Shown here: piece by piece, positions 25,452 through 36,633 of the stretch
How the letters are laid out: every line of letters begins with the position of its first letter
How positions within the stretch are numbered: the first letter of the stretch is position 1
Assembly: GCF_002204795.1 (NCBI RefSeq)
Contig: NZ_NIXO01000009.1
Coordinates: 62,001-126,000 of the forward strand
DNA length: 64,000 bases
DNA from: Pseudomonas sp. K2I15
GTDB lineage: Bacteria; Pseudomonadota; Gammaproteobacteria; Pseudomonadales; Pseudomonadaceae
Reading direction: 5' to 3'
Program-made: the position numbers and the translations under genes
The notes under the pieces: generated by a model
What the model was told of the DNA's origin: nothing
Database searches by the model: none
What the model saw: only the letters and a program-made list of their open reading frames with translations

Positions 25452-28400
25452 GCGATGGTTTCTTCGCTGTGCCATCCGAAAAGTCCGAAACACTCATACG
25501 AAGGAAAGTAGCGGCAAAAAGGTCCGGCGGCAGCGGCAAGCTGACGATGTAGCCCTGCATCTGTTCGCACCCTTCAGCCGCCAAAAACGCTTGCTGGGCA
25601 GACGTTTCCACACCTTCGGCAATGATGGTGAATTGCATGCTGTGCCCCAGGGCAATAATGGCACGCACGATCGCCGCATCATGCGGGTCATCTGGCAGGC
25701 CGCGCACGAAGGACTGGTCGATCTTCAGGAAATCCAGCGGCAGGCGTTTCAGGTAACTGAGGGACGAATACCCGGTGCCGAAGTCATCAATGGCCAGTTG
25801 CACGCCCAGGCGCTTGAGTTGGTGTAGCACCTCCAGCGCTTCTTCAGCCTGGCTCATGATGAAGTTTTCGGTGATTTCCAGTTGCAGGCAGCCGGGCTCC
25901 AGGTGGTTGTCCCGCAGCAATTGTTCGATGCGCGCCAGCAGGTTGGGGTGGCGCAGTTGTGCGCCGGCGAGGTTGACGGACAGCGTGCCGAACTCATCAA
26001 AGGCCTCTCTCCAGTCGCGCATTTGCCGGCAAGCCTGTTCCAGCACCCAGTCGCCAATCTGCAGGATCATGCCGTTCTCTTCGGCCAGGGCAATGAAGTG
26101 CTCGGGCGGCACGTCGCCGAAGGTGGGGTGCCTCCAGCGAATCAGCGCTTCGGCGCCGATCAGTTGTTGGGTATCCAGGCTCAGTTTCGGCTGGTAGTAG
26201 AGGAACAATTCATCGCGCTCGATCGCCCGGCGCAGTTCGTGTTCCAGTGCCACTCGTTCGTTGGCCTGGGCGGTGAGGTCCTGGGTGTAGCTTTCGACGC
26301 GGTTGCGGCCTTTGGCCTTGGAGCGGTACATGGCAGCGTCGGCATTTTTGACCAGGGTGGCGACATCGGTGCCGTCCCGCGGATACAGGCTGGTGCCGAT
26401 GCTGGCGCTGATGAAGAACTCATGCTCGCCCGCCTGAAACGGCGGCGTGAAGCAGGCCAGCAGTTTATTGGCCAGGTGTTCGGCGTCGCTGGCTTGTTGC
26501 AGGCCGGGCAGCAGGATGATGAATTCGTCACCGCCCAGGCGCGCGACGGTGTCGACGTCGCGCAGTTGGTCCTTGAGGCGCACTGCGATGTCTTTAAGTA
26601 ACAGGTCGCCAATCGGGTGGCCGAGGCTGTCGTTGATGTGTTTGAAGCGGTCGAGGTCGAGGAACAGCACCGCGCCCTGGCTGCCGGTTTCCTGTTGATT
26701 GTTGAGGGCGGCCTGCAGGCGGCTTTCGAACAGGGTGCGGTTGGGCAGGCCGGTCAGCGGGTCGTGGTGGGCCTGGTAATCGAGGCGCGCCTGGGCGTGC
26801 TTGAGGCTGGAGATGTCGGCAAACACGGCAACAAAGTGGGTGATCGACTGCTCGCGGTTGCGCACCGCGCTGATGGTCAGCCAGCTGGGGTACAGCTCGC
26901 CGTTCTTGCGCCGGTTGGAGATCTCGCCTTGCCAGTGGCCGTTGGCCGTCAGTTGGTGCCACATGGCCGCGTAGAAAGCGCTGTCGTGCAGGCCGGACGC
27001 GAGCAGGCGCGGGGTTTGGCCGAGGGCTTCGGCTTCGCCGTAGCCGGTGATCTCGCTGAAGGCGCGGTTCACGGCGCTGATGTTTTGCCGGGTGTCGGTG
27101 ATCAGTACGCCTTCGGCTGTGCTCTCGAAGACGGTGGCGGCCTGTTGCAGTTTTTCCTGCATCAGTTGGCGTTCGGTGATGTCCCGGGCAATGGTCAGCA
27201 TGCAGTCTTCATCGCCGATGGGCAGCGAGCGGCTGGAGACTTCACACAGGCGAATCTCGCCGTCGTTGCGGCGGATATGGCAGACAAAGTCGCGGACGAA
27301 TCCGTCCCGTTGCAGCAGTTCCAGCATGTCCTTGCGTTCGTTCAGGTCGACCCAGATGCCGAGGTCCAGGGTTGACTGGTCCAGTGACATCACGCTGTTG
27401 AAGCCGGTTATACGGCTGAATCCTTCGTTGACTTCAATCAGCAGCCCGTCACTTTGGCGGCTCAGCAGCAGGCCATCAGGGGAGGCGTGGAAGGCTTTGG
27501 CAAATTTCTCTTCGGAGGTTTGCAGGCGCTGCTGGGTTTCTTTCAGTTGGGTGATGTCGCGCACCACCACCACCAGGGCTTCAGTGGTATCGAGTTGAAA
27601 CGGCTCGGCGGAAATCAGCCCGGTGAAGGCCTGGCCGTTGCTGCGCAGGAAGGGCATTTCCAGGTTGCGGATGCTGGTGGTCTGCACCCGTTGCAGCAGG
27701 CCGGGGCCTACGCCCTGAATGCCCCAGATATTCAGTTCGGTGGCGGTTTTTCCCACGACTTCTTCGGCGCTCAGGCCGATCTGGTCTTCGAACGCCTTAT
27801 TGACCTCCATCAGGCAACCGTCGGACAGCCGGGCGATCACCAGGATGTCCGGGCATTGCTGGAACACCGAGGCGAACTTCTGCTCCGAAAGCTGCAACGC
27901 TTCCTCGGTGCGCTTGGCTTCGCTGATGTCGATCATCAGGCCGCGCAGCACCGGCTCGTGGCCATGTTCGATCAGGCTGACGATGTCCCGCACCCACAGG
28001 CAGCGGCCATCGGCGGTGATTACCCGGTAGTCGACGCTGTGGTCGCGGTTGGCCCGGGTTTCGGCGTAGCAATAGGCCTCTGTGCGGGTCAGGTCGGCCG
28101 GGTGGATGATGTTGCGCCAGAAGCCCGGGATCAGCCAATGGGCGCGTGGGTAGCCCAGTAGCTCCTCGGCGTGGGGCGACACGTAGCTGTAGGTGAAATC
28201 GCTGATGCTGGCTTCCCAGGCGATCGCGGAAAGGCTCTCCACCAAGCCACGGTAATGGTATTCGCTGCTGCGCAGTTCCTGTTCGAGGGCAACCCGACGG
28301 GAAATCTCTGAACTGAGCCGGCGGTTGATCCGGATGACAACGGCCAGCACGATGCTCAGCAGCAGTACGGCGGGCAGCCCGTAGAGCAGCACATCCGTCC

Positions 28401-29190
28401 AGAGGGTGCGGTGGTCGATGACATTGCCGATCCAGCGTTGCTGAATGGCCTCGGTCTCGGCCGGGCTGATATCGGCCAGGACTTTATCGAGGATGCCCAC
28501 CAGCATCTTGTCGTCCTTGGGTACGCCCATGGCCAATTGATAGCGATAGGGTGTCTCGCCACTGATGTACAGGCCTTCCAGCTTGAGTTGGCGCAGGCTC
28601 CACACACTGGACGCCAGGTCGCCGACTACGGCGTCCACCTTGTCGGTGGCCAGGGCCTGCAACGTTGCGCTGACATTGGGCATGGCCACCAGGTTGAGGT
28701 CCGGGTGGTGAGTGCGCAGCAGTTCGTGGGGGGCGTAGTTCTCCACCACGGCGATCTTCAGCCCATACAGGTCTTTGAGGCTGCGCGGCTGCGGGCCGCC
28801 TTCATGGGCGAGGATGACGATGGGGAAGTCGAGATACGGCCGGGTAAACGACAGGAAATCCTGGCGCTCCGGGGTGGACATAATGCCCGGCAGCAGGTCG
28901 AGCTGGTTGTTGCGGGCCTGTTCCAGCACCGCGCTCCAGTTCACCGGCTCGATCAGCTTTAGCCGGACCCCTAGGCGGTCCTGCATCAGCCGCACGTAAT
29001 CAGCGGCCAAGCCTTGGTAGCGACCATCTTCATCGCGGTATTCAAAGGGTGGCCAAGAGGCATCGACGCCCAGGCGCAACTCTTGGTGGTCCGCCAGCCA
29101 GACACGCTCTTCATCGGTGAGAGTCAACGCGCCAGCCGTTGCGGTCCAGGTCAGCAGCGACAGCAGTAACACGGTCGGCAATCTGGGCAT
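25447..29190 (-). CDS. Periplasmic-sensor PAS-GGDEF-EAL cyclic-di-GMP protein
   Basis: A 1247-residue hybrid c-di-GMP enzyme. Order: signal peptide (to about residue 21), a periplasmic amino-acid-binding-type domain (SBP_bac_3, about 30-255), one membrane segment (about 268-288), about four PAS domains (about 310-805), GGDEF and EAL. The cyclase motif GGDEF is intact near residue 883 with an RDVD I-site just before it, so product inhibition is likely. The phosphodiesterase domain keeps GAEALIRW and DDFGTGYSS, so it also looks active. Net activity is unclear. The periplasmic domain suggests that an amino acid or similar solute controls it. The gene follows rpoD on the same strand but behind a strong terminator. 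Confidence 0.93.
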   Translation of the reverse strand: MPRLPTVLLLSLLTWTATAGALTLTDEERVWLADHQELRLGVDASWPPFEYRDEDGRYQGLAADYVRLMQDRLGVRLKLIEPVNWSAVLEQARNNQLDLLPGIMSTPERQDFLSFTRPYLDFPIVILAHEGGPQPRSLKDLYGLKIAVVENYAPHELLRTHHPDLNLVAMPNVSATLQALATDKVDAVVGDLASSVWSLRQLKLEGLYISGETPYRYQLAMGVPKDDKMLVGILDKVLADISPAETEAIQQRWIGNVIDHRTLWTDVLLYGLPAVLLLSIVLAVVIRINRRLSSEISRRVALEQELRSSEYHYRGLVESLSAIAWEASISDFTYSYVSPHAEELLGYPRAHWLIPGFWRNIIHPADLTRTEAYCYAETRANRDHSVDYRVITADGRCLWVRDIVSLIEHGHEPVLRGLMIDISEAKRTEEALQLSEQKFASVFQQCPDILVIARLSDGCLMEVNKAFEDQIGLSAEEVVGKTATELNIWGIQGVGPGLLQRVQTTSIRNLEMPFLRSNGQAFTGLISAEPFQLDTTEALVVVVRDITQLKETQQRLQTSEEKFAKAFHASPDGLLLSRQSDGLLIEVNEGFSRITGFNSVMSLDQSTLDLGIWVDLNERKDMLELLQRDGFVRDFVCHIRRNDGEIRLCEVSSRSLPIGDEDCMLTIARDITERQLMQEKLQQAATVFESTAEGVLITDTRQNISAVNRAFSEITGYGEAEALGQTPRLLASGLHDSAFYAAMWHQLTANGHWQGEISNRRKNGELYPSWLTISAVRNREQSITHFVAVFADISSLKHAQARLDYQAHHDPLTGLPNRTLFESRLQAALNNQQETGSQGAVLFLDLDRFKHINDSLGHPIGDLLLKDIAVRLKDQLRDVDTVARLGGDEFIILLPGLQQASDAEHLANKLLACFTPPFQAGEHEFFISASIGTSLYPRDGTDVATLVKNADAAMYRSKAKGRNRVESYTQDLTAQANERVALEHELRRAIERDELFLYYQPKLSLDTQQLIGAEALIRWRHPTFGDVPPEHFIALAEENGMILQIGDWVLEQACRQMRDWREAFDEFGTLSVNLAGAQLRHPNLLARIEQLLRDNHLEPGCLQLEITENFIMSQAEEALEVLHQLKRLGVQLAIDDFGTGYSSLSYLKRLPLDFLKIDQSFVRGLPDDPHDAAIVRAIIALGHSMQFTIIAEGVETSAQQAFLAAEGCEQMQGYIVSLPLPPDLFAATFLRMSVSDFSDGTAKKPSL

Positions 29191-29291
29191 AACGGTCTCG
29201 TTATGGCACGGGGAATGTTTCGAGTGTAGACGGGCATTGCGGAGAGGGGTACTGCGGGGCAGTTAATCTATAGAGACTAATCTGTAGAAGC

Positions 29292-29319
29292 AAAAACCCC
29301 GGCCTGGGCCGGGGTTTTT
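29292..29319 (-). terminator. Intrinsic terminator after rpoD
   Basis: Symmetrical hairpin AAAAACCCCGGC / GCCGGGGTTTTT with a four-base loop, starting just past the rpoD stop. The A and T runs on both sides allow termination on either strand; here it ends the rpsU-dnaG-rpoD transcript. Confidence 0.95.
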
Positions 29320-29323
29320 GTGA

Positions 29324-31174
<1,851 letters not shown>

Positions 31175-31221
31175 AACACCCTATCCACTGAAGGTCTTGG
31201 CGGGCAAAAAACAAGCCGAGG

Positions 31222-31227
31222 ATTATA
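31222..31227 (-). promoter_or_regulatory. Candidate -10 box for a separate rpoD promoter
   Basis: TATAAT on the minus strand in the 67-base gap between dnaG and rpoD, 47 bases before the rpoD ATG. The -35 position is poor (GGCGTG). The known existence of internal rpoD promoters in this operon in other bacteria supports it. Confidence 0.45.
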
Positions 31228-31241
31228 CCCGAGCTATGACC

Positions 31242-33203
31242 TCACACGCCAGCTGAGGTCGGGTTTGATGCGGAAACATTGCGACTTAAAAGGTCGCGCA
31301 GTTGATTTTTCTCTTCGGCGGTCAATTCACTCTGACGCGCTTTTCGAAGAAGTTGTTCCAGGTTTCGCTCGCGTTGACGAGCTACCAAGCTAGTAATGGT
31401 GTCGAAAAACTGTTGTTCAAGGTTAGCGCCATCAATCAGCCATTCCTTTTCTGCCAACGCCTTTAGCAAACGGCCCTGTTCAGTGCCGTGCCAGCGTGCA
31501 ATCAGCTGGAATGAGTTTAGCTTAGGATTCTTCTGTACGGCTTCGAGCAGGGCCACCAGCAGTTGTGTATTGGTGTGGTCTTCGGCCGCAAAGTGCCCCG
31601 CGTCTTCGACTTTTTGTGCCAGTTGCGGGTGGTGCAAAAGCGTGCGCAGGGCTGCCATGGTGGGCGGCTCTACTGCTGCTGGGACGCGTGGGCCGCGCGG
31701 TTCGTCACGGTCGCCGCCACGTTTGCCGTTTTTATCCCAGGGTTTCTTGTCCCATTTCTTGCCGCCGGCGCCGGGTTTTTTCGGTGTCCACTCCTGCTGG
31801 GGCGTGTAGGCCTCCTGCGGTTGGTGGAAGTCGGAGTAGTCCGGCATGGCGTCGTAATCCATGCCCGGGTCGTAGGCCGGCGGCGCCTCTTGCGGCGCGC
31901 TGCGCGCCAGCTGGCTGACGGCCTCGCCACTCAATCCGGTGATTTCCAGCAGGCGCTGGCGCATCAGGGTCCGCAGGTTGGCGCCCGGAACCTTGTCGAT
32001 CAGCGGTGCCGCGAGGGTGACCATGTGGGCCTTGCCTTCGAGGGAGCGCGGGTCGGACTCTTCGGTCAGTTGCTGGAAAAAATAATCGGCCAGCGGTTGT
32101 GCGTGTTGGTTGATGCGCGCGCGGAACGCGTCGGTGCCTTCGGCGCGGACCAGGGTGTCCGGGTCTTCGCCTTCGGGCAGGAACAGGAAGCGTGCGCGCC
32201 GCCCGTCCTGCAGGCTCGACAGGGTCGACTCAAGGGCGCGCCATGCAGCGTTGCGGCCGGCCTGGTCGCCGTCGAAGCAGAACAGTACGTTGGGCACCAC
32301 GCGAAACAAGCGCTTCAAGTGCTCTTCGCTGGTCGCGGTGCCCAAGGTGGCCACGGCATTGCGCAAACCTTGCTGGGCCAGGGCGATTACGTCCATATAG
32401 CCTTCAACCACGATGATTTCATCGAGGTTGCGGTTGTTCTTGCGCGCTTCAAACAGACCGTAGAGTTCCTGGCCTTTGTGAAACACCGGGGTTTCCGGTG
32501 AGTTCAGGTATTTTGGCTTGTCGTCCCCCAACACCCGGCCGCCGAACGCGATGATACGGCCGCGACTGTCGCGGATCGGGAACATCACCCGGTCGCGGAA
32601 ACGGTCATAACGCTTGCCGGTCTCGGCGTTTTCCACCAACAGGCCGGCGTCGATCATGGCTTTTTGCTGCAGGGTGTCGCTGCTCAGGTGCTTGTACAAG
32701 TTGTCCCAGCCGGGCGGGGCGAACCCGAGGCCGAAGTCGCGGGCGATTTCACCAGTCAGGCCGCGGCCCTTGAGGTAATCGACGGCGGCTTTGCGCTGCG
32801 GGTGGCTTTTCAATGCCTGGCGGTAAAAGTCGGCGGCAGCTGTGAGCAATGGGTACAGCGGCGAATCGGTGGGTTGCCGCGGTTTGTGCGGGCGGCCACT
32901 TTCTTCGCGGGGGATTTCCATGCCGGCGGCTTTCGCCAGTTCCTCGACGGCCTGGGGGAAGTCCAGGTTGTCGTGGTCCATGATGAAGCCGAGGGCATTG
33001 CCGCCGGCGCCGCAGCCGAAGCAGTAGTAGAACTGCTTGTCGGGGCTGACGCTGAAGGACGGAGTCTTTTCTTTGTGAAACGGGCAGCAGGCAGTGTAGT
33101 TCTTGCCGGCCTTTTTCATTTGCAGGCGCGAGCTGACTACATCGACGATGTCGGTGCGGTTCAGAAGGTCGTCAATAAAGCTCTGGGGAATTAGCCCGGC
33201 CAT
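31242..33203 (-). CDS. dnaG: DNA primase DnaG
   Basis: A 653-residue primase that lays RNA primers at the replication fork. The N-terminal CHC2 zinc finger is complete (CCPFHKEKTPSFS, YYCFGCGAGG, about residues 38-65). It is followed by the catalytic core with RFRDRVMFPIRD and the Toprim motif VVEGYMDVIALAQQG, and a C-terminal helicase-binding domain after about residue 510. Between these is a basic, low-complexity linker (PKKPGAGGKKWDKKPWDKNG). A 445-base gap separates it from rpsU, while rpoD follows after 67 bases. Confidence 0.99.
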   Translation of the reverse strand: MAGLIPQSFIDDLLNRTDIVDVVSSRLQMKKAGKNYTACCPFHKEKTPSFSVSPDKQFYYCFGCGAGGNALGFIMDHDNLDFPQAVEELAKAAGMEIPREESGRPHKPRQPTDSPLYPLLTAAADFYRQALKSHPQRKAAVDYLKGRGLTGEIARDFGLGFAPPGWDNLYKHLSSDTLQQKAMIDAGLLVENAETGKRYDRFRDRVMFPIRDSRGRIIAFGGRVLGDDKPKYLNSPETPVFHKGQELYGLFEARKNNRNLDEIIVVEGYMDVIALAQQGLRNAVATLGTATSEEHLKRLFRVVPNVLFCFDGDQAGRNAAWRALESTLSSLQDGRRARFLFLPEGEDPDTLVRAEGTDAFRARINQHAQPLADYFFQQLTEESDPRSLEGKAHMVTLAAPLIDKVPGANLRTLMRQRLLEITGLSGEAVSQLARSAPQEAPPAYDPGMDYDAMPDYSDFHQPQEAYTPQQEWTPKKPGAGGKKWDKKPWDKNGKRGGDRDEPRGPRVPAAVEPPTMAALRTLLHHPQLAQKVEDAGHFAAEDHTNTQLLVALLEAVQKNPKLNSFQLIARWHGTEQGRLLKALAEKEWLIDGANLEQQFFDTITSLVARQRERNLEQLLRKARQSELTAEEKNQLRDLLSRNVSASNPTSAGV

Positions 33204-33648
33204 GGCGTTCTCGTCATCACTGCGTGTAAAAGAGGGCCCGCAAAGTGCTCAAGGCGCGCGTGTTGTGCGGCTCGATCAACTGTCGTCTGCTTGGTCTGTC
33301 AGGAAGTGTATCTGCCGAACATTCACTGACGTTAGTTCCGATCAGTGCCCGGCGTAGAAATGTTGCCCGGGAGTCCGGTCTTGGCCATGTGGGGGCCTCG
33401 GATGCTCGTCGGTGGGCGCAGCCGACCTGTTGATCGCCTGTTAAAAAATAAGTGTGCTCGTCAGTAGCCTTGTTAGGCTCGTCAGAAGAGACGTGCACCG
33501 CTGGCAAAAGAGCCAGTCCTGACGTGTGAAGCAGTTCGTTTCAGTCGCGTGTGCGGCGTCAACGGTGAAGCATCAAGCGATATCCGCAAATGCCAACGGC
33601 CCGGCTGAGGGCCGGGCTTGGCAGAAGCTTGCTACGAACGTCTGTGTA
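33204..33648 (-). other. Long rpsU-dnaG intergenic region with attenuator-like hairpin
   Basis: No protein gene is convincing in these 445 bases. The minus strand carries a strong hairpin at 33592-33622 (outer GCCAA/TTGGC, inner GCCCGGC/GCCGGGC, loop CCTCA), 27 bases after the rpsU stop and without a T-run. In E. coli a terminator at the same place lowers dnaG expression relative to rpsU. The remaining stretch toward dnaG is richer in AT (TTAAAAAATAAG near 33441) and may hold a dnaG promoter; I could not define one. Confidence 0.6.
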
Positions 33649-33864
33649 TTAGTACAGACGAACGGCGCGGCGCTGCTCGCGCTGAACTTTCTTGGCGTGA
33701 CGCTTAACAGCGGCTGCTGCTTTACGCTTACGCTCAGAAGTTGGCTTCTCATAAAATTCGCGGCTACGAACTTCAGCCAGAACACCGGCTTTTTCGCAGG
33801 AGCGCTTGAAACGACGCAGAGCTACGTCGAAGGGTTCGTTCTCTTTTACTTTGACGGCTGGCAT
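33649..33864 (-). CDS. rpsU: 30S ribosomal protein S21
   Basis: A 71-residue basic protein of the small ribosomal subunit with the full S21 sequence ([20 protein letters not shown], then [12 protein letters not shown] and a basic tail ending RRAVRLY). It is first in the rpsU-dnaG-rpoD operon. A good sigma-70 promoter is visible upstream and a hairpin lies just behind the gene. It is divergent from tsaD. Confidence 0.99.
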
Positions 33865-33951
33865 CCAGAGCTACCTTCTTTCATTACCGGGAATCAACGT
33901 TCTCGTCGCAAAAAATTCGCGGCTGAGGTCGTCGGTTTTTAAGGGTTGCGG

Positions 33952-33980
33952 ATGTTAACCCCTCATTGCCCGGAATGCAA
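33952..33980 (-). promoter_or_regulatory. Candidate sigma-70 promoter of rpsU-dnaG-rpoD
   Basis: On the minus strand TTGCAT (33980-33975) and TAACAT (33957-33952) are separated by 17 bases, a good sigma-70 match. This predicts a leader of about 80 bases before the rpsU ATG. Confidence 0.7.
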
Positions 33981-34000
33981 AGCCTCTGATCGAAAACCGC

Positions 34001-34029
34001 TAGTCGGGAGGGGGAGTGGCGACTATTAT
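34001..34029 (+). promoter_or_regulatory. Candidate promoter of tsaD
   Basis: TATTAT at 34024-34029 within GCGACTATTATGC, with a weak -35 (TAGTCG) 17 bases upstream; about 38 bases before the tsaD ATG. Confidence 0.5.
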
Positions 34030-34067
34030 GCGCGCCTTCGAATTCAGCCTCTACAAGGCGCAAACCC

Positions 34068-35093
34068 ATGCTAGTTCTGGGATTAGAAACCTCGTGCGAC
34101 GAAACCGGTGTCGCACTTTACGACAGTGAACGCGGGCTTTTGGCCGACGCACTGTTCAGTCAGATCGACCTGCATCGCGCCTATGGTGGCGTGGTGCCGG
34201 AGCTGGCCAGCCGTGATCATGTCAAACGCATGCTGCCATTGATTCGCCAGGTGTTGGACGAGGCTGGCTGCGTGCCGACCGAGATCGATGCCATTGCCTA
34301 TACCGCAGGCCCCGGATTGGTCGGAGCCCTGCTGGTTGGGGCCTCTTGCGCCCAGGCGCTGGCATTTGCCTGGGGCATTCCGGCCCTCGGCGTGCACCAC
34401 ATGGAAGGCCATTTACTGGCCCCGATGCTGGAAGAAAACCCGCCACAGTTCCCGTTCGTCGCTTTGTTGGTTTCAGGTGGCCATACGCAGCTGGTTCAGG
34501 TCGATGGAATCGGCCAATACACGCTGCTGGGCGAAAGCCTGGACGACGCTGCCGGTGAAGCTTTTGACAAGACTGCGAAGATGATGGGCCTCAACTATCC
34601 CGGTGGCCCGGAAATCGCACGGCTGGCGGAAAAAGGCGTTGCGGGGCGCTTCACCTTCCCGCGTCCGATGTGCGATCGCCCTGGCCTGATGTTCAGCTTC
34701 AGCGGCCTGAAAACCTCTGCCCTGAACACCTGGCAGCACAGCGTCAGCGCCGGAGACGACAGTGAGCAAGCCCGTTGCGACATCTCTCTGGCGTTCCAGC
34801 AGGCCGTGGTGGAGACTTTGGCCATCAAGTGCAAGCGGGCCCTGAAGCAGGCGGGCATGAAGCGCCTGGTGATCGCTGGTGGCGTCAGCGCCAACAAGGC
34901 ATTGCGCGTGTCGCTGGAAAAAATGCTCGGCGACATGAGGGGCGATGTGTTTTATGCCCGTCCTGAGTTTTGCACCGACAACGGCGCGATGATCGCCTAT
35001 GCCGGTTGCCAGCGTTTACAAGCTGGTCAGCATGAAAGCCTGGCCATCAGCGTGCAGGCGCGCTGGCCGATGGAGCAACTGCCGCCGCTGTAA
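34068..35093 (+). CDS. tsaD: tRNA N6-threonylcarbamoyladenosine transferase TsaD
   Basis: Forms the t6A37 modification on tRNAs that read ANN codons, transferring threonylcarbamoyl from TC-AMP with TsaB and TsaE. The 341-residue protein begins [19 protein letters not shown] and has the metal-binding [10 protein letters not shown], the nucleotide-binding [11 protein letters not shown] and [10 protein letters not shown], all typical of the Kae1/TsaD (formerly Gcp) family. It stands alone on the plus strand, divergent from rpsU and convergent with plsY. Confidence 0.98.
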   Translation: MLVLGLETSCDETGVALYDSERGLLADALFSQIDLHRAYGGVVPELASRDHVKRMLPLIRQVLDEAGCVPTEIDAIAYTAGPGLVGALLVGASCAQALAFAWGIPALGVHHMEGHLLAPMLEENPPQFPFVALLVSGGHTQLVQVDGIGQYTLLGESLDDAAGEAFDKTAKMMGLNYPGGPEIARLAEKGVAGRFTFPRPMCDRPGLMFSFSGLKTSALNTWQHSVSAGDDSEQARCDISLAFQQAVVETLAIKCKRALKQAGMKRLVIAGGVSANKALRVSLEKMLGDMRGDVFYARPEFCTDNGAMIAYAGCQRLQAGQHESLAISVQARWPMEQLPPL

Positions 35094-35126
35094 CCGGCGA
35101 ACGTGAGCCGGGTTCATCGGGTATTT

Positions 35127-35696
35127 TTAAAAATGCCGTTCGCGCCCGGCAAACAGGTCGCGTAGATTGCCCCGGTGGCGCCAGACGATCAGCAGTGTAA
35201 GCACGCTCATCGGCACCAGCGCCGCCGGCTCCTGCCAGGCCAGCAACGGCAGGGTCAGGGGCGTGGCGATCAATGCGGCCAGCGAGCTGGTACGGGTCAG
35301 GTAGAACGTCAGCAGCCAGGCCAGGATGGCCAGCAGCGCCGCCGGTGGATAAATCCCCAGCAGCATGCCGGCCGCCGTCGCAACACCCTTGCCGCCGCGA
35401 AAGCGGAAGTACAACGGGAACAAGTGGCCGAGCACCGCGCAGACGCCAATCCAGGCTTGCTGTTGCAGCGAAAGCCCGGCGAGATCAGCGATCAGCACGG
35501 GCAACAGGCCCTTGCAGACGTCGCCGAACAACGTCAGCACGGCGAGTTTTTTGCCGGCCAGGCGCAACATATTGGTGGCGCCGGCATTGCCTGAGCCACT
35601 CATTCGCGGGTCGGGATTACCCGTCAGGCGGCTGAGCAAAATGGCGAAGGACAGCGAGCCGAGCAGGTAGGCGAGAGTCGCCAGTAACCAAAACAT
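35127..35696 (-). CDS. plsY: Glycerol-3-phosphate acyltransferase PlsY
   Basis: An inner-membrane enzyme of 189 residues that transfers acyl from acyl-phosphate to glycerol-3-phosphate, the first step of phospholipid synthesis. About five membrane segments are visible. The family motifs are [18 protein letters not shown] and [16 protein letters not shown]. It is convergent with tsaD and divergent from folB, an arrangement shared across Pseudomonas. Confidence 0.97.
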   Translation of the reverse strand: MFWLLATLAYLLGSLSFAILLSRLTGNPDPRMSGSGNAGATNMLRLAGKKLAVLTLFGDVCKGLLPVLIADLAGLSLQQQAWIGVCAVLGHLFPLYFRFRGGKGVATAAGMLLGIYPPAALLAILAWLLTFYLTRTSSLAALIATPLTLPLLAWQEPAALVPMSVLTLLIVWRHRGNLRDLFAGRERHF

Positions 35697-35770
35697 GCTA
35701 ACTATTCCGGGCGAGGACGCCCTGATTCTAACGGGGCATCGCGCCCTTGTCGTGCAGCGGAGAAGAGTGC

Positions 35771-36124
35771 TTGGACAGAGTGTTTATCGAAGGCCTGGAA
35801 GTTGACACCGTAATCGGGGCCTACGACTGGGAGCGCGGTATCCGGCAATGCCTGCGTCTGGACCTGAGCTTCGCCTGGGACAACCGCCCGGCCGCTGCCG
35901 GTGACGACCTGAGCCTGGCGCTGGATTACGCCAGTGTGTCCGCACGTATCCAGGCCTTTGCCGAGCAGGCGCAGTTCCAGCTGGTGGAAACTTTCGCCGA
36001 GCGCCTGGCCGAAGTGTTGATGAGTGAGTTCCAGATTCCCTGGCTGCACCTCAAACTGACCAAGCCCGGCGCCGTTCCGGCTGCCAAGGGCGTGGGCGTG
36101 GAGATCGAGCGCGGATGTCGCTAA
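35771..36124 (+). CDS. folB: Dihydroneopterin aldolase FolB
   Basis: Cleaves 7,8-dihydroneopterin to 6-hydroxymethyl-dihydropterin and glycolaldehyde in folate synthesis. The 117-residue protein starts [20 protein letters not shown] with a TTG codon at 35771; the longer ATG frame from 35747 adds eight residues not typical of the family. The catalytic lysine lies in [10 protein letters not shown] and the conserved Glu in [10 protein letters not shown]. It overlaps folK by ten bases, so the two are coupled. Confidence 0.95.
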   Translation: MDRVFIEGLEVDTVIGAYDWERGIRQCLRLDLSFAWDNRPAAAGDDLSLALDYASVSARIQAFAEQAQFQLVETFAERLAEVLMSEFQIPWLHLKLTKPGAVPAAKGVGVEIERGCR

Positions 36125-36633
36125 CTCAGGTTTACCTTGGTCTTGGCAGCAATATCGAACGTGAGGCCCATTTGCGCGCCGGGCTCGATGCGCTGGCGGG
36201 TTTCCTGACGGATATGCGCTGTTCGGCTGTGTTTGAAAGCCAGCCAGTGGGGATCAAGAGCGGGCCGTTCTTCAATCTGGTGGTGTCGGCCTATACCGAC
36301 CTGCCGTTGATGGAGCTGGACCGCCGGCTGAAATTCATCGAGGCCGACAATGGCCGGTACGCCCCGGATCGCAAGGGCTTGCCGCTGGATATCGACGTGC
36401 TGCTGTACGGCGAGCTGGTCGGTAATTTCGATGGCCTGATTCTGCCCCGGGCTGAAATCCTGAAAAACGCGTTTGTACTGTGGCCGCTGTCGTTGATGGC
36501 GCCGGAGCGTGTGCATCCTGAAGCGGGCAAGTCATTTGCCGCGCTTTGGCAGGATGCACAAATCGATCAGGTATTGGCGCCGGTCGCATTCGTGTGGCGT
36601 GATCAGTCGTTAACGCCGGATGCGCTCTTGTAG
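36115..36633 (+). CDS. folK: HPPK (6-hydroxymethyl-dihydropterin pyrophosphokinase) FolK
   Basis: Pyrophosphorylates 6-hydroxymethyl-dihydropterin, the next step after FolB in folate synthesis. The 172-residue protein has the start [20 protein letters not shown], the loop [10 protein letters not shown] and the signature [19 protein letters not shown]. The C-terminal 31 bases overlap the convergent cca gene, and both reading frames appear genuine, so this is a true tail-to-tail overlap. Confidence 0.96.
   Translation: MSLTQVYLGLGSNIEREAHLRAGLDALAGFLTDMRCSAVFESQPVGIKSGPFFNLVVSAYTDLPLMELDRRLKFIEADNGRYAPDRKGLPLDIDVLLYGELVGNFDGLILPRAEILKNAFVLWPLSLMAPERVHPEAGKSFAALWQDAQIDQVLAPVAFVWRDQSLTPDALL

Noticed and set aside
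33217..33507. 96-codon minus-strand frame in the rpsU-dnaG gap
   Set aside because: No ribosome binding site, odd composition and no family resemblance; more likely non-coding leader sequence.
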